A stretch of DNA of 64,000 nt from the NCBI RefSeq assembly GCF_900007165.1, contig NZ_CYGY02000042.1, positions 1 to 64,000 of the forward strand. The letters are read 5' to 3'. The notes below the pieces were generated by a model, which saw nothing but the letters and a program-made list of their open reading frames with translations, had not been told where the DNA came from and did not search any database. Numbering within the stretch: the first letter of the stretch is position 1; every line of letters begins with the position of its first letter. Shown here in pieces: positions 43,021 through 52,068 of the stretch. The stretch comes from Paraburkholderia piptadeniae (lineage in GTDB: Bacteria; Pseudomonadota; Gammaproteobacteria; Burkholderiales; Burkholderiaceae). Made by a program: the position numbers and the translations under genes.

Positions 43021-44274
43021 TCACGCGTCTTCCGAGGACGCTTCGTCCAACGCTTTCGCCACCGCGCGCACGCGCTCGCGATGCACGGCCTCCTTGATCT
43101 TCGCGGGGTCGTCCGCATACGCGCTCGCAACCGCGCCCGCATCGACCGAGCGCGCGGCGACGAGCGCCTCGCGCAAGCGCTCGGCCTGCGGATAGGCCGC
43201 TGCCTCGAACCCGAGCCGGCCGCGCGCGTCGGCTTCGCACGCCTGCAAGGCTTCCGCGAAACGCGCGGGCTTGCGCAGCGCGTCGCAACGCTCGAATAGC
43301 CGCACAAGCCCCGCCGACTTCGTCTCCATCACGCGATGAATAGTGCCGTGCTCTCGCGCGACCAGCAGCGCAAGATCGCGGCATTCGTTCGGCACGCGCA
43401 GACGTTCGCACAACGGCTTGAGCAGATCGACGGTGCGCCCTTCGTGGCCGATGTGACGAGGCAGAACATCTTCGGGCGTGGTCGCCTTGCCGAGATCGTG
43501 CGTGAGCGCGGCAAAGCGCACCGTCAGCGCGTAGTTCTGCGCAGCGGCGTGATCGACGACCATCATCACGTGCACGCCCGTATCCACTTCCGGGTGATAG
43601 TCGGCGCGTTGCGGCACGCCGTACAGCGCGTCGATCTCGGGAAGAATGCGCGCGAGCGCGCCGGATTCGCGCAGCACGTCGAACATCCGCGAAGGCTTCT
43701 TCTCCATCAGACCGCGCGAGACTTCCTGCCACACGCGCTCGGGCACCAGCGCGTCGACTTCGCCCGCCTCGACCATCTTGCGCATCAGCGCCATCGTCTC
43801 CTGCGCGATGGTGAAATCGGCAAAGCGCGCCGAGAAACGCGCGACGCGCAGAATGCGCACCGGGTCTTCGAGAAACGCGTCGCTGACATGCCGGAACACG
43901 CGGTTCTTCAGGTCGGTCTGGCCGCCGAACGGATCGATCACCGAGCCCGTCAGATCGCCGTCCGGGGTCACTTCGCGGGCCATCGCGTTGACGGTGAGAT
44001 CGCGCCGCGCGAGATCCTCTTCGAGCGTCACGTCGGGCGCGTAGAAAAACTGGAAGCCGTGATAGCCCGCCGACGTCTTGCGCTCGGTGCGCGCGAGCGC
44101 GTATTCCTCATGCGTGTCCGGATGCAGGAAAACGGGGAAATCCTTGCCAACCGGGCGAAAGCCCTTCGCGATCATCTGCTCGGGCGTCGCGCCGACCACG
44201 ACGTAATCGCGATCCTGAACGGGCATGCCGAGCAGCTCGTCGCGGATCGCGCCGCCTACTGCGTAGATATTCAT
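43021..44274 (-). CDS. cca: multifunctional CCA tRNA nucleotidyltransferase with HD domain
   Basis: Adds or repairs the 3'-CCA of tRNAs. The 417 residues begin MNIYAVGGAIRDELLG with catalytic carboxylates in QDRDYVVVG, then the RRDLTVNAMA motif and an RILRVARFSARF block. A C-terminal HD phosphohydrolase domain (about 225-330) shows MVVDHAAAQNYALTVRFAAL followed by THDLGK. That length and domain match the E. coli-type enzyme. The start overlaps the stop of the GST gene as ATGA, so translation is coupled. Confidence 0.95.
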   Translation of the reverse strand: MNIYAVGGAIRDELLGMPVQDRDYVVVGATPEQMIAKGFRPVGKDFPVFLHPDTHEEYALARTERKTSAGYHGFQFFYAPDVTLEEDLARRDLTVNAMAREVTPDGDLTGSVIDPFGGQTDLKNRVFRHVSDAFLEDPVRILRVARFSARFADFTIAQETMALMRKMVEAGEVDALVPERVWQEVSRGLMEKKPSRMFDVLRESGALARILPEIDALYGVPQRADYHPEVDTGVHVMMVVDHAAAQNYALTVRFAALTHDLGKATTPEDVLPRHIGHEGRTVDLLKPLCERLRVPNECRDLALLVAREHGTIHRVMETKSAGLVRLFERCDALRKPARFAEALQACEADARGRLGFEAAAYPQAERLREALVAARSVDAGAVASAYADDPAKIKEAVHRERVRAVAKALDEASSEDA

Positions 44275-44918
44275 GCGCAGATGTCGTACTTGGCGATGTC
44301 ATGTCCTTCGCGCAAGGCATCGCCGATCCACGCTTTCACGGCGGGCTGCTCCGTCACGCGGCGTGCGTAAGCGGCCGCAGCCTCCGAGAGCTTCGGCTGC
44401 CACGTGTTGAAGCGCATCACGACAGGCGCGTACATCGCATCGGCAATGCTGAAGTCGCCGAACAGGAACGGGCCGCCGTACGTTTCGAGACACTCGCTCC
44501 AGATCGCATCGATGCGCGCAACGTCGGCGAGTGCGCCCGGCGTCGCGCCCTTGCCGGGGAACGACGCGCGAATGTTCATCCACATGTTCGAGCGCAGATC
44601 GCCGAAACCCGAATGCATCTCGGCACTGATGCTGCGCGCGCGCCCGCGCGCGGCGGCGTCGCGCGGCCACATCGCGTGCTGCGGATAGCGCTCGGCCAGC
44701 GTCTCGCAGATCGCGAGCGAGTCCCACACGGTGATGTCATCGTCGGTGATGAGGCACGGCACTCTGCCCGAAGGCGAATGCGCAAGGATGGCCGCTTGCG
44801 TCTGATCTTCGGCCAATGGAATCCTCACCTCTTCGAACGGAATGCCGAAGTGCGTGAGCACGAGCCACGGCCGCATCGACCACGACGAATAGTTCTTGTC
44901 ACCGATAACGAGTTTCAT
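44271..44918 (-). CDS. glutathione S-transferase family protein
   Basis: A 215-residue cytosolic GST. The thioredoxin-like N-domain opens MKLVIGDKNYSSWSMRPWLV, with a Ser in the usual catalytic position, then the cis-Pro block GRVPCLITDDDITVWDSLAI (glutathione gamma-Glu binding at D/S). The helical C-domain ends FSIADAMYAPVVMRF. Start ATG 44918; weak RBS. It is coupled to cca by a 4-base overlap. Substrate unknown. Confidence 0.88.
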   Translation of the reverse strand: MKLVIGDKNYSSWSMRPWLVLTHFGIPFEEVRIPLAEDQTQAAILAHSPSGRVPCLITDDDITVWDSLAICETLAERYPQHAMWPRDAAARGRARSISAEMHSGFGDLRSNMWMNIRASFPGKGATPGALADVARIDAIWSECLETYGGPFLFGDFSIADAMYAPVVMRFNTWQPKLSEAAAAYARRVTEQPAVKAWIGDALREGHDIAKYDICA

Positions 44919-44962
44919 GCTTTGCGAGAAGTGAAGTTGAAGGGAACGACGGGTTTGTGGGC

Positions 44963-45919
44963 TCAACGGCCCGCGCTCTCGCGGAACGTGTTGAAGCGCG
45001 AGCGGAACGATGAACCCGTCAGATACACGGGCGCGATCGTTTCGATGCTGGCCGGTTCGATATCGAGTTCGGGCGCGAGCGGCGCGCTCAGCACGGCATC
45101 GATTTTCATCGAGTCGAGATTGTCGCGCGAGATGACGGGCTCGCCCGGCGCGAGTTCGAACGACAGCGCCTGAAGCCGCGCAAGCGAATCGGGCAAACGG
45201 ATGATGCGCGCATGCTTGCCGATCACCGAGCCGCAGTAGTCGACGAGCGCTTCGAGCGTATAGACGGACGGCCCGCCGAGTTCGTATGTGCGGCCTGTCG
45301 ATGCGTCGAGATCCAGCACGTTGACGATCGCCTTCGCGACATCGCCGACGAAGATCGGCTGAAAGCGCGCCTCGGCCTTCGCAAGCGGAATCACCGGGAA
45401 TACGCGCTGCAGGAACGCGAACTTGTTGAGAAACTGGTCTTCGGGACCGAACACGACGGACGGGCGGAAGATCGTCGACGCGAGCATCGACGACGCGTGA
45501 ATCGCGCGCTCGCCATCGCCCTTCGAGCGCAGATACATGCTCGGTCCACGCGGGTCGGCGCCGATCGCGCTGACATGGATCAGCCGATGCACGCCCTTGC
45601 CTTCGCATGCGGACACGATCTTCGTCGGCAGCTCGACGTGCGCCTTCGCGAACTCGGGGCCATACGGATCGCCGCGATGACCATGCAGCACGCCGACGAG
45701 ATTGATCACGGCATCCGCGCCCTCGACGAAGCGCGCAAGCTGGATGGGATCGAACACATCCACTTCGACCACGTCGATGGGAAGCAGCGTGAGATGCCGC
45801 GCGTTATAGCGGCGACGGGTGGCGATGCGCACCGTCTTGCCGAGTTCGACGAGCGCGTTGACGAGGTGACTGCCGATGAAGCCGGAACCGCCGATGATCG
45901 CGATGGTTTGATGTCGCAT
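44963..45919 (-). CDS. NDUFA9-like atypical SDR (NAD(P)-binding epimerase fold)
   Basis: A 318-residue protein. It opens TIAIIGGSGFIGSHLVNALV (Rossmann) and continues VRIATRRRYNARHL, ADAVINLVGVLHG, the LIHVSAIGADPRGPSMYLRSK block (with active-site-like Ser/Tyr/Lys) and TIFRPSVVFGPEDQFLNKFA. This matches the complex-I NDUFA9-type subfamily. AGGGAG lies 6 bases before ATG 45919. The free-standing bacterial proteins are of unknown role; a link with complex-I assembly is only suggested by homology. It lies in a minus-strand run with GST and cca. Confidence 0.87.
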   Translation of the reverse strand: MRHQTIAIIGGSGFIGSHLVNALVELGKTVRIATRRRYNARHLTLLPIDVVEVDVFDPIQLARFVEGADAVINLVGVLHGHRGDPYGPEFAKAHVELPTKIVSACEGKGVHRLIHVSAIGADPRGPSMYLRSKGDGERAIHASSMLASTIFRPSVVFGPEDQFLNKFAFLQRVFPVIPLAKAEARFQPIFVGDVAKAIVNVLDLDASTGRTYELGGPSVYTLEALVDYCGSVIGKHARIIRLPDSLARLQALSFELAPGEPVISRDNLDSMKIDAVLSAPLAPELDIEPASIETIAPVYLTGSSFRSRFNTFRESAGR

Positions 45920-46007
45920 TTTCGACTCCCTGAAGGAAGCCGCGGCAACGGCTGAAGGTCGGGCGCCGCTGCGTGTGCGTGTCACGCGGCGGCGGCCTGG
46001 CGCACCG

Positions 46008-47981
46008 TCATTGCAAGGGTGAGATGTAACCCAGACGCGCCTTCAGCGATTGCGGACGGCCTTCGAACAACGCTGCATAGTAGACCGTGTTGGACAGCAC
46101 GTTCTTCACGTAGTCGCGCGTCTCCTGGAACGGGATGGCTTCCGCGAAAATCGCGCCTTCGACTCCGTGCTGCAACGACGCGCGCCAGTTGCGCGGACGG
46201 CCCGGACCGGCGTTGTAGCCGGCTGTGGCCAGCACGGCGGACCCGTCGAATTCATTGTAGATCATCGACAGATAGTTCGTGCCGAGCAGGATATTCGTGT
46301 TGATGTCGTTCATCTGCGCGCGCGAAATCGGACCGAGGCCGATTTTCTTCGCGACCAGTTGCGCGGTGCCCGGCATCAGCTGCATCAAACCGCTTGCGCC
46401 GACATCCGAGCGCGCGTTCATGATGAAGCGCGACTCCTGACGGATCAGACCATATGCCCATTCGACATCGAGCCCGTTCGACTGCGCATCGCGCTCGACG
46501 ATATCGCGGAACGGCGACAGAAAGCGCAGCGAGAAATCGTGCTCGCTCTTCGTGCGATCGGCCGTGTTCACTGCGCGGTCGTAGAGCTCGATACGGCGCG
46601 CGTACTCGGCGGCCGCGATCAGCTGACGGTCGTTCATGTTGCGCAGCGGCCAGTTCCATTCGCGGTTGCCTTCCAGACGCAGATTCAGCGAATAGAACTT
46701 CTGAGCAAGCGCGAAGCCCGGTGTCTTGCCCGCCTGTTCGACTTCGGTATCCGAGACCGCCGTCTTCGGCGGCACGATGATCTTCTGGCCGAGTTCTTCG
46801 GCTGCAAGCTGACCGTAGAAGTTGTAGCCCTGTGCGATCGACTCGAATTCCTGGTTCGCCGTGGTCACGTCACCTGCCTGCTTCAGCGCGCGCGCATGCC
46901 AGTAGACCCACGCGGGCTGGCTGCGCAGCGATGGCGGCATCTGTTCGATCGACCAGCGCACCATTGTCCAGTCGCCTGCAACGAGCGCCACACGCGTGCG
47001 CCATTCGTACGCGGGATTCGACAGCGGCGCATTCGCCGACAGGCGATACCAGTCGACGGCGCCAGGCATCTGCTTCGCGGCCGCCTGATAGGCAATCGTG
47101 CCCCAGCCGATCGCGCGTTCAGGCGTAGTCAGCGACGGCGCGACCGAACCGAACGTCGCGGCTGCCATCGCCGGATCGTTGCGAGCCATGCGCGTGATCG
47201 CGAGCAACGCGAGCTGATGCGCCTGCGGATCGGGGCCGACGCCGCGCGCGAGCAGAAGCGGCGGTGTGCTCGCGGCCTGATCGAAGAGCGTCGGATCGGG
47301 ACGGTTGTTGCCGAGCGCATCGACTAGCTTCGCGCCCGTGTTCGTCTGATTCTGCTCGTACGCGAGACGGATCTGCTGCCAGACGTCGTCGCTGCTGAAC
47401 TGCTGGTTGATCGCGAGCGCGGTGATCAGATCGACGCATCCGTCGCCATAGTTGCGCGGCTCGACCAGCAGTGCGCGCGCCGCGTCGACGACGTTCTCGC
47501 CTTTCGCCGCACGCGATTCGAGCGCGTAGCACTTCACCTGCGTGTCGTCGTCGAGAACGAAGCGCGCGTATTGCTGGTCGAAGTTGGGCCAGTCGTGGCG
47601 CGCGCCGAGCACGACGAGGTAGTCGTTGCGCATGCGGTCCGCGATCGCCTGGCCGTCGTAGCGTTGCAGGAACGACAGCACGGGCGCATCGGCCGCATCG
47701 ATGCGCGGATGTCCCTGGTTGTCGAACAGTTGCGGCTTCAACTGGAAGTACTCGAGATACGAAGGCGCCGGGTAATCCGGAATCATCGCCGCGAGTTGCG
47801 CGGCGCGGCCAGCATCGTTATTGCGCGCGGCCTCGCGCAATTGCATGAAAATCTGGTCGTCGTTGTTGGGTGGGGAAAGCTGAATGGGCCTGACGGCGGA
47901 AGCCGTGCTGCACGCGACGAGTGCCGCCGCGGCGAGCGCCAGACTGGCCGCGCGATATACTCGGAAGAGGCGTTTGGACAT
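46008..47981 (-). CDS. soluble-type lytic transglycosylase (Slt family)
   Basis: A 657-residue periplasmic enzyme that cleaves peptidoglycan to 1,6-anhydro-muropeptides. The N-terminus is a lipobox-like signal (ALVACSTAS, Cys near 24), so it may be lipid-anchored. A long superhelical alpha-domain (about 60-480) leads to the catalytic domain with the Glu in YGLIRQESRF and the GLMQLMPGTAQLVAKK and ATAGYNAGPGRPRNW motifs. ATG 47981 is chosen from the signal peptide; RBS is weak. It is divergent from the cyclo-ligase gene. Confidence 0.91.
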   Translation of the reverse strand: MSKRLFRVYRAASLALAAAALVACSTASAVRPIQLSPPNNDDQIFMQLREAARNNDAGRAAQLAAMIPDYPAPSYLEYFQLKPQLFDNQGHPRIDAADAPVLSFLQRYDGQAIADRMRNDYLVVLGARHDWPNFDQQYARFVLDDDTQVKCYALESRAAKGENVVDAARALLVEPRNYGDGCVDLITALAINQQFSSDDVWQQIRLAYEQNQTNTGAKLVDALGNNRPDPTLFDQAASTPPLLLARGVGPDPQAHQLALLAITRMARNDPAMAAATFGSVAPSLTTPERAIGWGTIAYQAAAKQMPGAVDWYRLSANAPLSNPAYEWRTRVALVAGDWTMVRWSIEQMPPSLRSQPAWVYWHARALKQAGDVTTANQEFESIAQGYNFYGQLAAEELGQKIIVPPKTAVSDTEVEQAGKTPGFALAQKFYSLNLRLEGNREWNWPLRNMNDRQLIAAAEYARRIELYDRAVNTADRTKSEHDFSLRFLSPFRDIVERDAQSNGLDVEWAYGLIRQESRFIMNARSDVGASGLMQLMPGTAQLVAKKIGLGPISRAQMNDINTNILLGTNYLSMIYNEFDGSAVLATAGYNAGPGRPRNWRASLQHGVEGAIFAEAIPFQETRDYVKNVLSNTVYYAALFEGRPQSLKARLGYISPLQ

Positions 47982-48001
47982 CGTTATTTCTGGAGCGCGA
48001 A

Positions 48002-48601
48002 TTGAACTCAAGCATAGCATGCAACCTCGGCGCAAAATCGAAAAAGGAACTGCGTACAACGCTTCTCGAAGCGCGTCTGCATGCGGCTCGCGGGCCAGGG
48101 ATCAACGATGCACTGAACCGTCGCGTGCTTGATGCGTTGAAGCGCTTTGCGCCGAAGAGCGTAGGGTTGTACTGGCCGCTGTCGGGCGAGTTCGACATAC
48201 GTGCCGCGATCGCAATCTGGCTCGCGACCGACGCCACGCGCCGGGCGAGTCTGCCCGTCATCACGGGCCGCGAAAAGCCGCTCGAGTTCCATGTGTGGAC
48301 GCCGGACATGCAGATGCAACTCGGCGCACATCGCATCCATGAACCGACCTCGGGCGAAGCGATCGCGCCCGACCTTTTGTTCGTGCCGTGCGTCGGTTTC
48401 GATGCGGACGGTTATCGGCTCGGCTATGGCGGCGGCTATTACGACCGCACGCTCGCGATGTTTCGCGACGCCGGGAAAGTGCCCACCACAGTGGGCATTG
48501 CGTATGAAGCATGTCGTACGGAAACGCTGCAGCACGAAGCACACGACATTCCGCTCGATGCGATCGTCACCGATGCCGCGTGGTATCCAAAAGAGACCTG
48601 A
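48002..48601 (+). CDS. 5-formyltetrahydrofolate cyclo-ligase
   Basis: Converts 5-formyl-THF to 5,10-methenyl-THF using ATP. The 199 residues have the family's C-terminal signature GYRLGYGGGYYDRTLAMFR and VPCVGFDADG, plus LYWPLSGEFDIR near residue 60. I chose TTG 48002 because GGAG lies 6 bases upstream; no ATG fits. Only 20 bases separate it from the divergent transglycosylase start, so promoters of the two genes must overlap. It converges on the MarR-type gene. Confidence 0.91.
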   Translation: MNSSIACNLGAKSKKELRTTLLEARLHAARGPGINDALNRRVLDALKRFAPKSVGLYWPLSGEFDIRAAIAIWLATDATRRASLPVITGREKPLEFHVWTPDMQMQLGAHRIHEPTSGEAIAPDLLFVPCVGFDADGYRLGYGGGYYDRTLAMFRDAGKVPTTVGIAYEACRTETLQHEAHDIPLDAIVTDAAWYPKET

Positions 48602-48629
48602 GCGCGCGATCGCTATTTCGTAGACAGCC

Positions 48630-49142
48630 TCAAAGCGATGCGGCCGCGCGCGCGGCCGTGTCGTAGATGCCCGACGCGTTGCGCATCAATTGTGCGGCCT
48701 CGCCGATCTGTTCATTGGTGAGGCCGCTTTCCTTAAGCGTAGCGATCAGACAGTTCTCACGCACCTCGCGATACTTCATGCACAGATCGCGTCCCGCCTG
48801 CGTAGCGGAAAAGAACACCTCCTTGCCGGTCTTTTCGCTTTTTACATACCCTCTAGCTACGAGCTTCTTGAGCGCATAGGTCGCGACGTGCGTGTCCTCG
48901 ATGTTCAGCACGAAGCAGATATCGGCAATCTTCTTGCGCCGCTCGCGATGACTTACGTGATGCAGCAGTGACACCTCGATGGCCGTCATGTCCTTGTCAC
49001 CGGCCGCCGCCATACAACGAACCATCCAGCGGTTGAACGCGTTGCTCGCCATGATCAGCCCATATTCCAGTTCGGACAGTTCCGCACTGAACTCGGAAAC
49101 AAGATGTTCCGATGAGACGATTTTGGTCGGATGACGCGCCAT
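48630..49142 (-). CDS. MarR-type winged-helix regulator
   Basis: A 170-residue DNA-binding protein. The helical N-terminus (GLIMASNAFNRWMVRCMAAA) would dimerise. The wing region spans DMTAIEVSLLHHVSHRERRK, ADICFVLNIEDTHVATYALK (recognition helix) and LVARGYVKSEKTGKEVFFSA (wing). It is divergent from pxpB, with a 180-base AT-rich gap between them, so it probably controls the 5-oxoprolinase operon. The gap carries two TTATTGA direct repeats (49217-49223, 49238-49244) as possible operator parts. Confidence 0.83.
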   Translation of the reverse strand: MARHPTKIVSSEHLVSEFSAELSELEYGLIMASNAFNRWMVRCMAAAGDKDMTAIEVSLLHHVSHRERRKKIADICFVLNIEDTHVATYALKKLVARGYVKSEKTGKEVFFSATQAGRDLCMKYREVRENCLIATLKESGLTNEQIGEAAQLMRNASGIYDTAARAAASL

Positions 49143-49322
49143 GGTGTTTTTTTAGCGTGATGGTTGATGGGAGTGTACGACTTCGCTCACATCCGGGCGA
49201 GCCTGGGGAGATCTCTTATTGATAAATTGTCGATATTTTATTGAGAATGTACGCTACCCGTCGCGAGGGGCAGCGGACATCATCCGACGAATCGGCTGCT
49301 CTCGACCCAATCCAGGATTTCG

Positions 49323-49976
49323 ATGACTGAACCCCGCATCTTTCCGTTCGGCGATATCGCGCTCGTCTGCGAGGCGCCGCCGCCTGCCACGCTCGATTGC
49401 CAGCGCCGCGTCTGGGCGGCCGCGCAGGCCGCGCGCGACTGGCCGCACGTGCTTGAAGTGGTGCCAGGGATGAACAACCTCACGGTGATCTTCGATCCGC
49501 TCGAAGCCGATCCCGACGATCTGAGCGCGAAGCTCAAGGCCGCCTGGGAGCGCGCAAGCGATGCGCCCGCCGCCGGCCGCGACGTGGAGATTCCCGTCCA
49601 GTACGGCGGCGAGTACGGCCCCGATCTGAAGGCCGTGGCCGATCACACGGGGCTTTCGGTGAAGGAAGTCGTCGAGCGGCATGCGGGCGGCAAGTACATC
49701 GTGTTCTTTCTCGGCTTTCAGCCCGGCTTCGCGTACATGGGCGGGCTCGAAGACGCGCTGCACACGCCGCGCCGCGCCGAGCCGCGTCTCGAGGTGCCCG
49801 CCGGCTCGGTCGGCATCGGCGGTGCGCAGACGGGCATCTATCCGGCGACGTCGCCGGGCGGCTGGCAACTGATCGGCCGCACGTCGCTCAAACTCTTTGA
49901 CCCGTCGCGCAATCCGCCGACCCTTCTCCAACCGGGCGATCGCGTCCGCTTCACCATCGCAGGGCTGCATCCATGA
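49323..49976 (+). CDS. pxpB: 5-oxoprolinase subunit B (KipI family)
   Basis: With PxpA and PxpC it forms the ATP-dependent prokaryotic 5-oxoprolinase that turns 5-oxoproline into glutamate. The 217 residues show the KipI/AHS1 signatures GDIALVCEAPPPATL, VVPGMNNLTVIFDP and FFLGFQPGFAYMGGL, then the VPAGSVGIGGAQTGIYPATS block. CAGGA precedes ATG 49323. The stop overlaps the pxpC start as ATGA. Confidence 0.93.
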   Translation: MTEPRIFPFGDIALVCEAPPPATLDCQRRVWAAAQAARDWPHVLEVVPGMNNLTVIFDPLEADPDDLSAKLKAAWERASDAPAAGRDVEIPVQYGGEYGPDLKAVADHTGLSVKEVVERHAGGKYIVFFLGFQPGFAYMGGLEDALHTPRRAEPRLEVPAGSVGIGGAQTGIYPATSPGGWQLIGRTSLKLFDPSRNPPTLLQPGDRVRFTIAGLHP

Positions 49977-51025
49977 TCGACGTGATACGCGCGGGTTTGC
50001 TGACGACGATCCAGGATCTCGGGCGGCACGGCCACCGGCATCTCGGCGTCGCGATGGGTGGCGCGCTCGACCGGCTGGCACTCGAAGTGGGCAACCGGCT
50101 GGTCGGCAACCGGCCCGATGCCGCCGGGCTCGAAATCACGTTCGGTCCGACCGTGCTGCGCTTTCTGCGTCCGGCGCGCGTCGCGATCACGGGCACCGAG
50201 TTCGGCGCGACGCTCGACGGCAAGCCTGTCTATTCGTGGTGGAGCCTGCCCGTCAAGGCCGGCCAGGAACTGACGTTGAACACGGCGAAGCGCGGGATGC
50301 GCGGCTACGTATGCATAGCGGGCGGCATCGACGTGCTGCCGATGCTCGGCTCGCGCAGCACCGATCTGCAAGCCGGTTTCGGCGGGCTCGGCGGCCGCGC
50401 GCTGCGCGACGGCGACCGCCTGCCTGTCGGCGCGCCGCGCGCGGCCGCCGGCTCGGGCTTCTCGCCCGACGCGCCCGAGTTCGGCGTGAAGGCGCCCGCG
50501 TGGTGCAAGTTCGTGCTCGTCGACGAGCCCGTGCGGCGCGGCCGTCATCCGTCGGGCGTCGCGTGGGCGCCGCCCATCCGCGTGCTGCCCGGCCCCGAGT
50601 ACGACAGCTTCACTGCCGATGCGCAAAAGGCTTTCTGGAACGAGGAGTGGCTCGTCACGCCGAACAGCAACCGCATGGGCTACCGGCTGTCGGGCAGCGA
50701 ACTGAAGCGCACGCAGAAGACCGATCTGCTGTCGCACGCGGTGATGCCCGGCACGATCCAGGTGCCGCCGAACGGCCAGCCGATCATCCTGATGAGCGAT
50801 GCACAGACAACGGGCGGCTATCCGAAGATCGGCGCCGTGATTCACGCGGATTTGTGGAAGCTCGCGCAGGTGCGCCTGAACGGCGCGGTGCGCTTCATTC
50901 CGGCGACGCCTTATGAAGCCCGCCAGGCGCTGATCGAAGAACGCAAGTACTTGCGACAGATCGATGCCGCAATCGGCATGCATGAAGAACGCTGCGCGCG
51001 GCTTATCGCGTCCGCAGTGGCCTAA
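49973..51025 (+). CDS. pxpC: 5-oxoprolinase subunit C (KipA family)
   Basis: A 350-residue AHS2/KipA-family subunit of 5-oxoprolinase. It opens IDVIRAGLLTTIQDLGRHGH and has LGVAMGGALDRLALEVGNRL, RGYVCIAGGIDVLPMLGSRS, then SNRMGYRLSG and QTTGGYPKIGAVIHAD. It starts inside the pxpB stop (ATGA) and ends 13 bases before pxpA, so the three are co-translated. Confidence 0.93.
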   Translation: MIDVIRAGLLTTIQDLGRHGHRHLGVAMGGALDRLALEVGNRLVGNRPDAAGLEITFGPTVLRFLRPARVAITGTEFGATLDGKPVYSWWSLPVKAGQELTLNTAKRGMRGYVCIAGGIDVLPMLGSRSTDLQAGFGGLGGRALRDGDRLPVGAPRAAAGSGFSPDAPEFGVKAPAWCKFVLVDEPVRRGRHPSGVAWAPPIRVLPGPEYDSFTADAQKAFWNEEWLVTPNSNRMGYRLSGSELKRTQKTDLLSHAVMPGTIQVPPNGQPIILMSDAQTTGGYPKIGAVIHADLWKLAQVRLNGAVRFIPATPYEARQALIEERKYLRQIDAAIGMHEERCARLIASAVA

Positions 51026-51038
51026 CCAAGAGGACATC

Positions 51039-51791
51039 ATGGAAATCGACTTGAACGCCGACCTCGGCGAAGGATGTGGCTCCGACGAAGCGCTGCTCGA
51101 TCTCGTCAGCTCGGCAAATATCGCGTGCGGCTGGCACGCGGGCGGACCCAACGCGATGCGCGACTGCGTGCGCTGGGCGGTGCAGAAAGGCGTGTCGATC
51201 GGCGCGCATCCGAGCTTCAACGATCCGGAGAACTTCGGCCGCAAGGAAATGGACCTGCCCGCCAGCGAAATCTACGCGGGCGTGCTGTATCAGCTCGGCG
51301 CGCTGTCGGCGATCGCGCAGGCCGAGGGCGGACGCATCGCGCACGTGAAACCGCACGGCGCGCTCTACAACCAGGCCGCGCGCGACCCGAAGATCGCCGA
51401 TGCGATCGTTTCCGCCGTGCACGACTTCGATCCGTCCGTCGCCGTGTTCGCGCTTGCAAACAGCGGGCTCGTGACGGCAGCGCGCAACGCGGGGCTCGTC
51501 GCCATCGAGGAAGTGTTCGCCGATCGCGGCTATCGCGCCGACGGTTCGCTCGTGCCGCGCAAGGAGCCAGGCGCGCTGCTCGATGACGAAGACGAAGTGC
51601 TCGAGCGCACGCTGACGATGGTGCGCGAGCAGCGCGTGAAAGCCGTCAGCGGCGAGTGGGTGGCCATCAACGCGCAGACGATCTGCCTGCACGGCGACGG
51701 TCCGCATGCGCTCGCGTTCGCGCGCCGCATCCGCGCGGCGCTCGAAGCGGCGGGCATCGGCGTGCACGCGGCCAGTGCGGCGCGCGTCTGA
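51039..51791 (+). CDS. pxpA: 5-oxoprolinase subunit A (LamB/YcsF family)
   Basis: A 250-residue subunit of 5-oxoprolinase, probably the ring-opening part. It begins EIDLNADLGEGCGSDEALLD and continues with SSANIACGWHAGGP (candidate metal/active-site residues), GAHPSFNDPENFGRKEMDL, VKPHGALYNQAA, AIEEVFADRGYRADGSLVPR and ICLHGDGP. The order pxpB-pxpC-pxpA and close spacing (AGAGGAC before ATG 51039) mark one operon. Confidence 0.94.
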   Translation: MEIDLNADLGEGCGSDEALLDLVSSANIACGWHAGGPNAMRDCVRWAVQKGVSIGAHPSFNDPENFGRKEMDLPASEIYAGVLYQLGALSAIAQAEGGRIAHVKPHGALYNQAARDPKIADAIVSAVHDFDPSVAVFALANSGLVTAARNAGLVAIEEVFADRGYRADGSLVPRKEPGALLDDEDEVLERTLTMVREQRVKAVSGEWVAINAQTICLHGDGPHALAFARRIRAALEAAGIGVHAASAARV

Positions 51792-51828
51792 TTCCGGCAC
51801 GCGTACCGCATGCACCTGTCAGCAACCG

Positions 51829-51853
51829 ACGCCCCGCTCTTCGCGGGGCGTTT
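51829..51853 (+). terminator. weak terminator or attenuator after pxpA
   Basis: A 9-bp stem ACGCCCCGC/GCGGGGCGT with a 5-base loop and only TTTG after. It lies in the 277-base gap before the DUF969 gene and would let part of the transcript through. Confidence 0.5.
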
Positions 51854-52068
51854 GCCAGAACGCAACGGCAACGGTTGCCGGCGATTTTTTGAAGCACGAG
51901 AAGTTCGGCAGCAGCCGGGCAGTACCCGCAGCAACGACAGGCAGTCAGCCAGGCGGCCATCGAAGAGCCGCACGGCAAAGAGGGCATCCGCGCCGACATG
52001 GCCCGGAGTCACGAGAGTTCGCCGCCACGTGCGGTGTCCCAACGCAGGACCCACATCAGGAGATCCAG

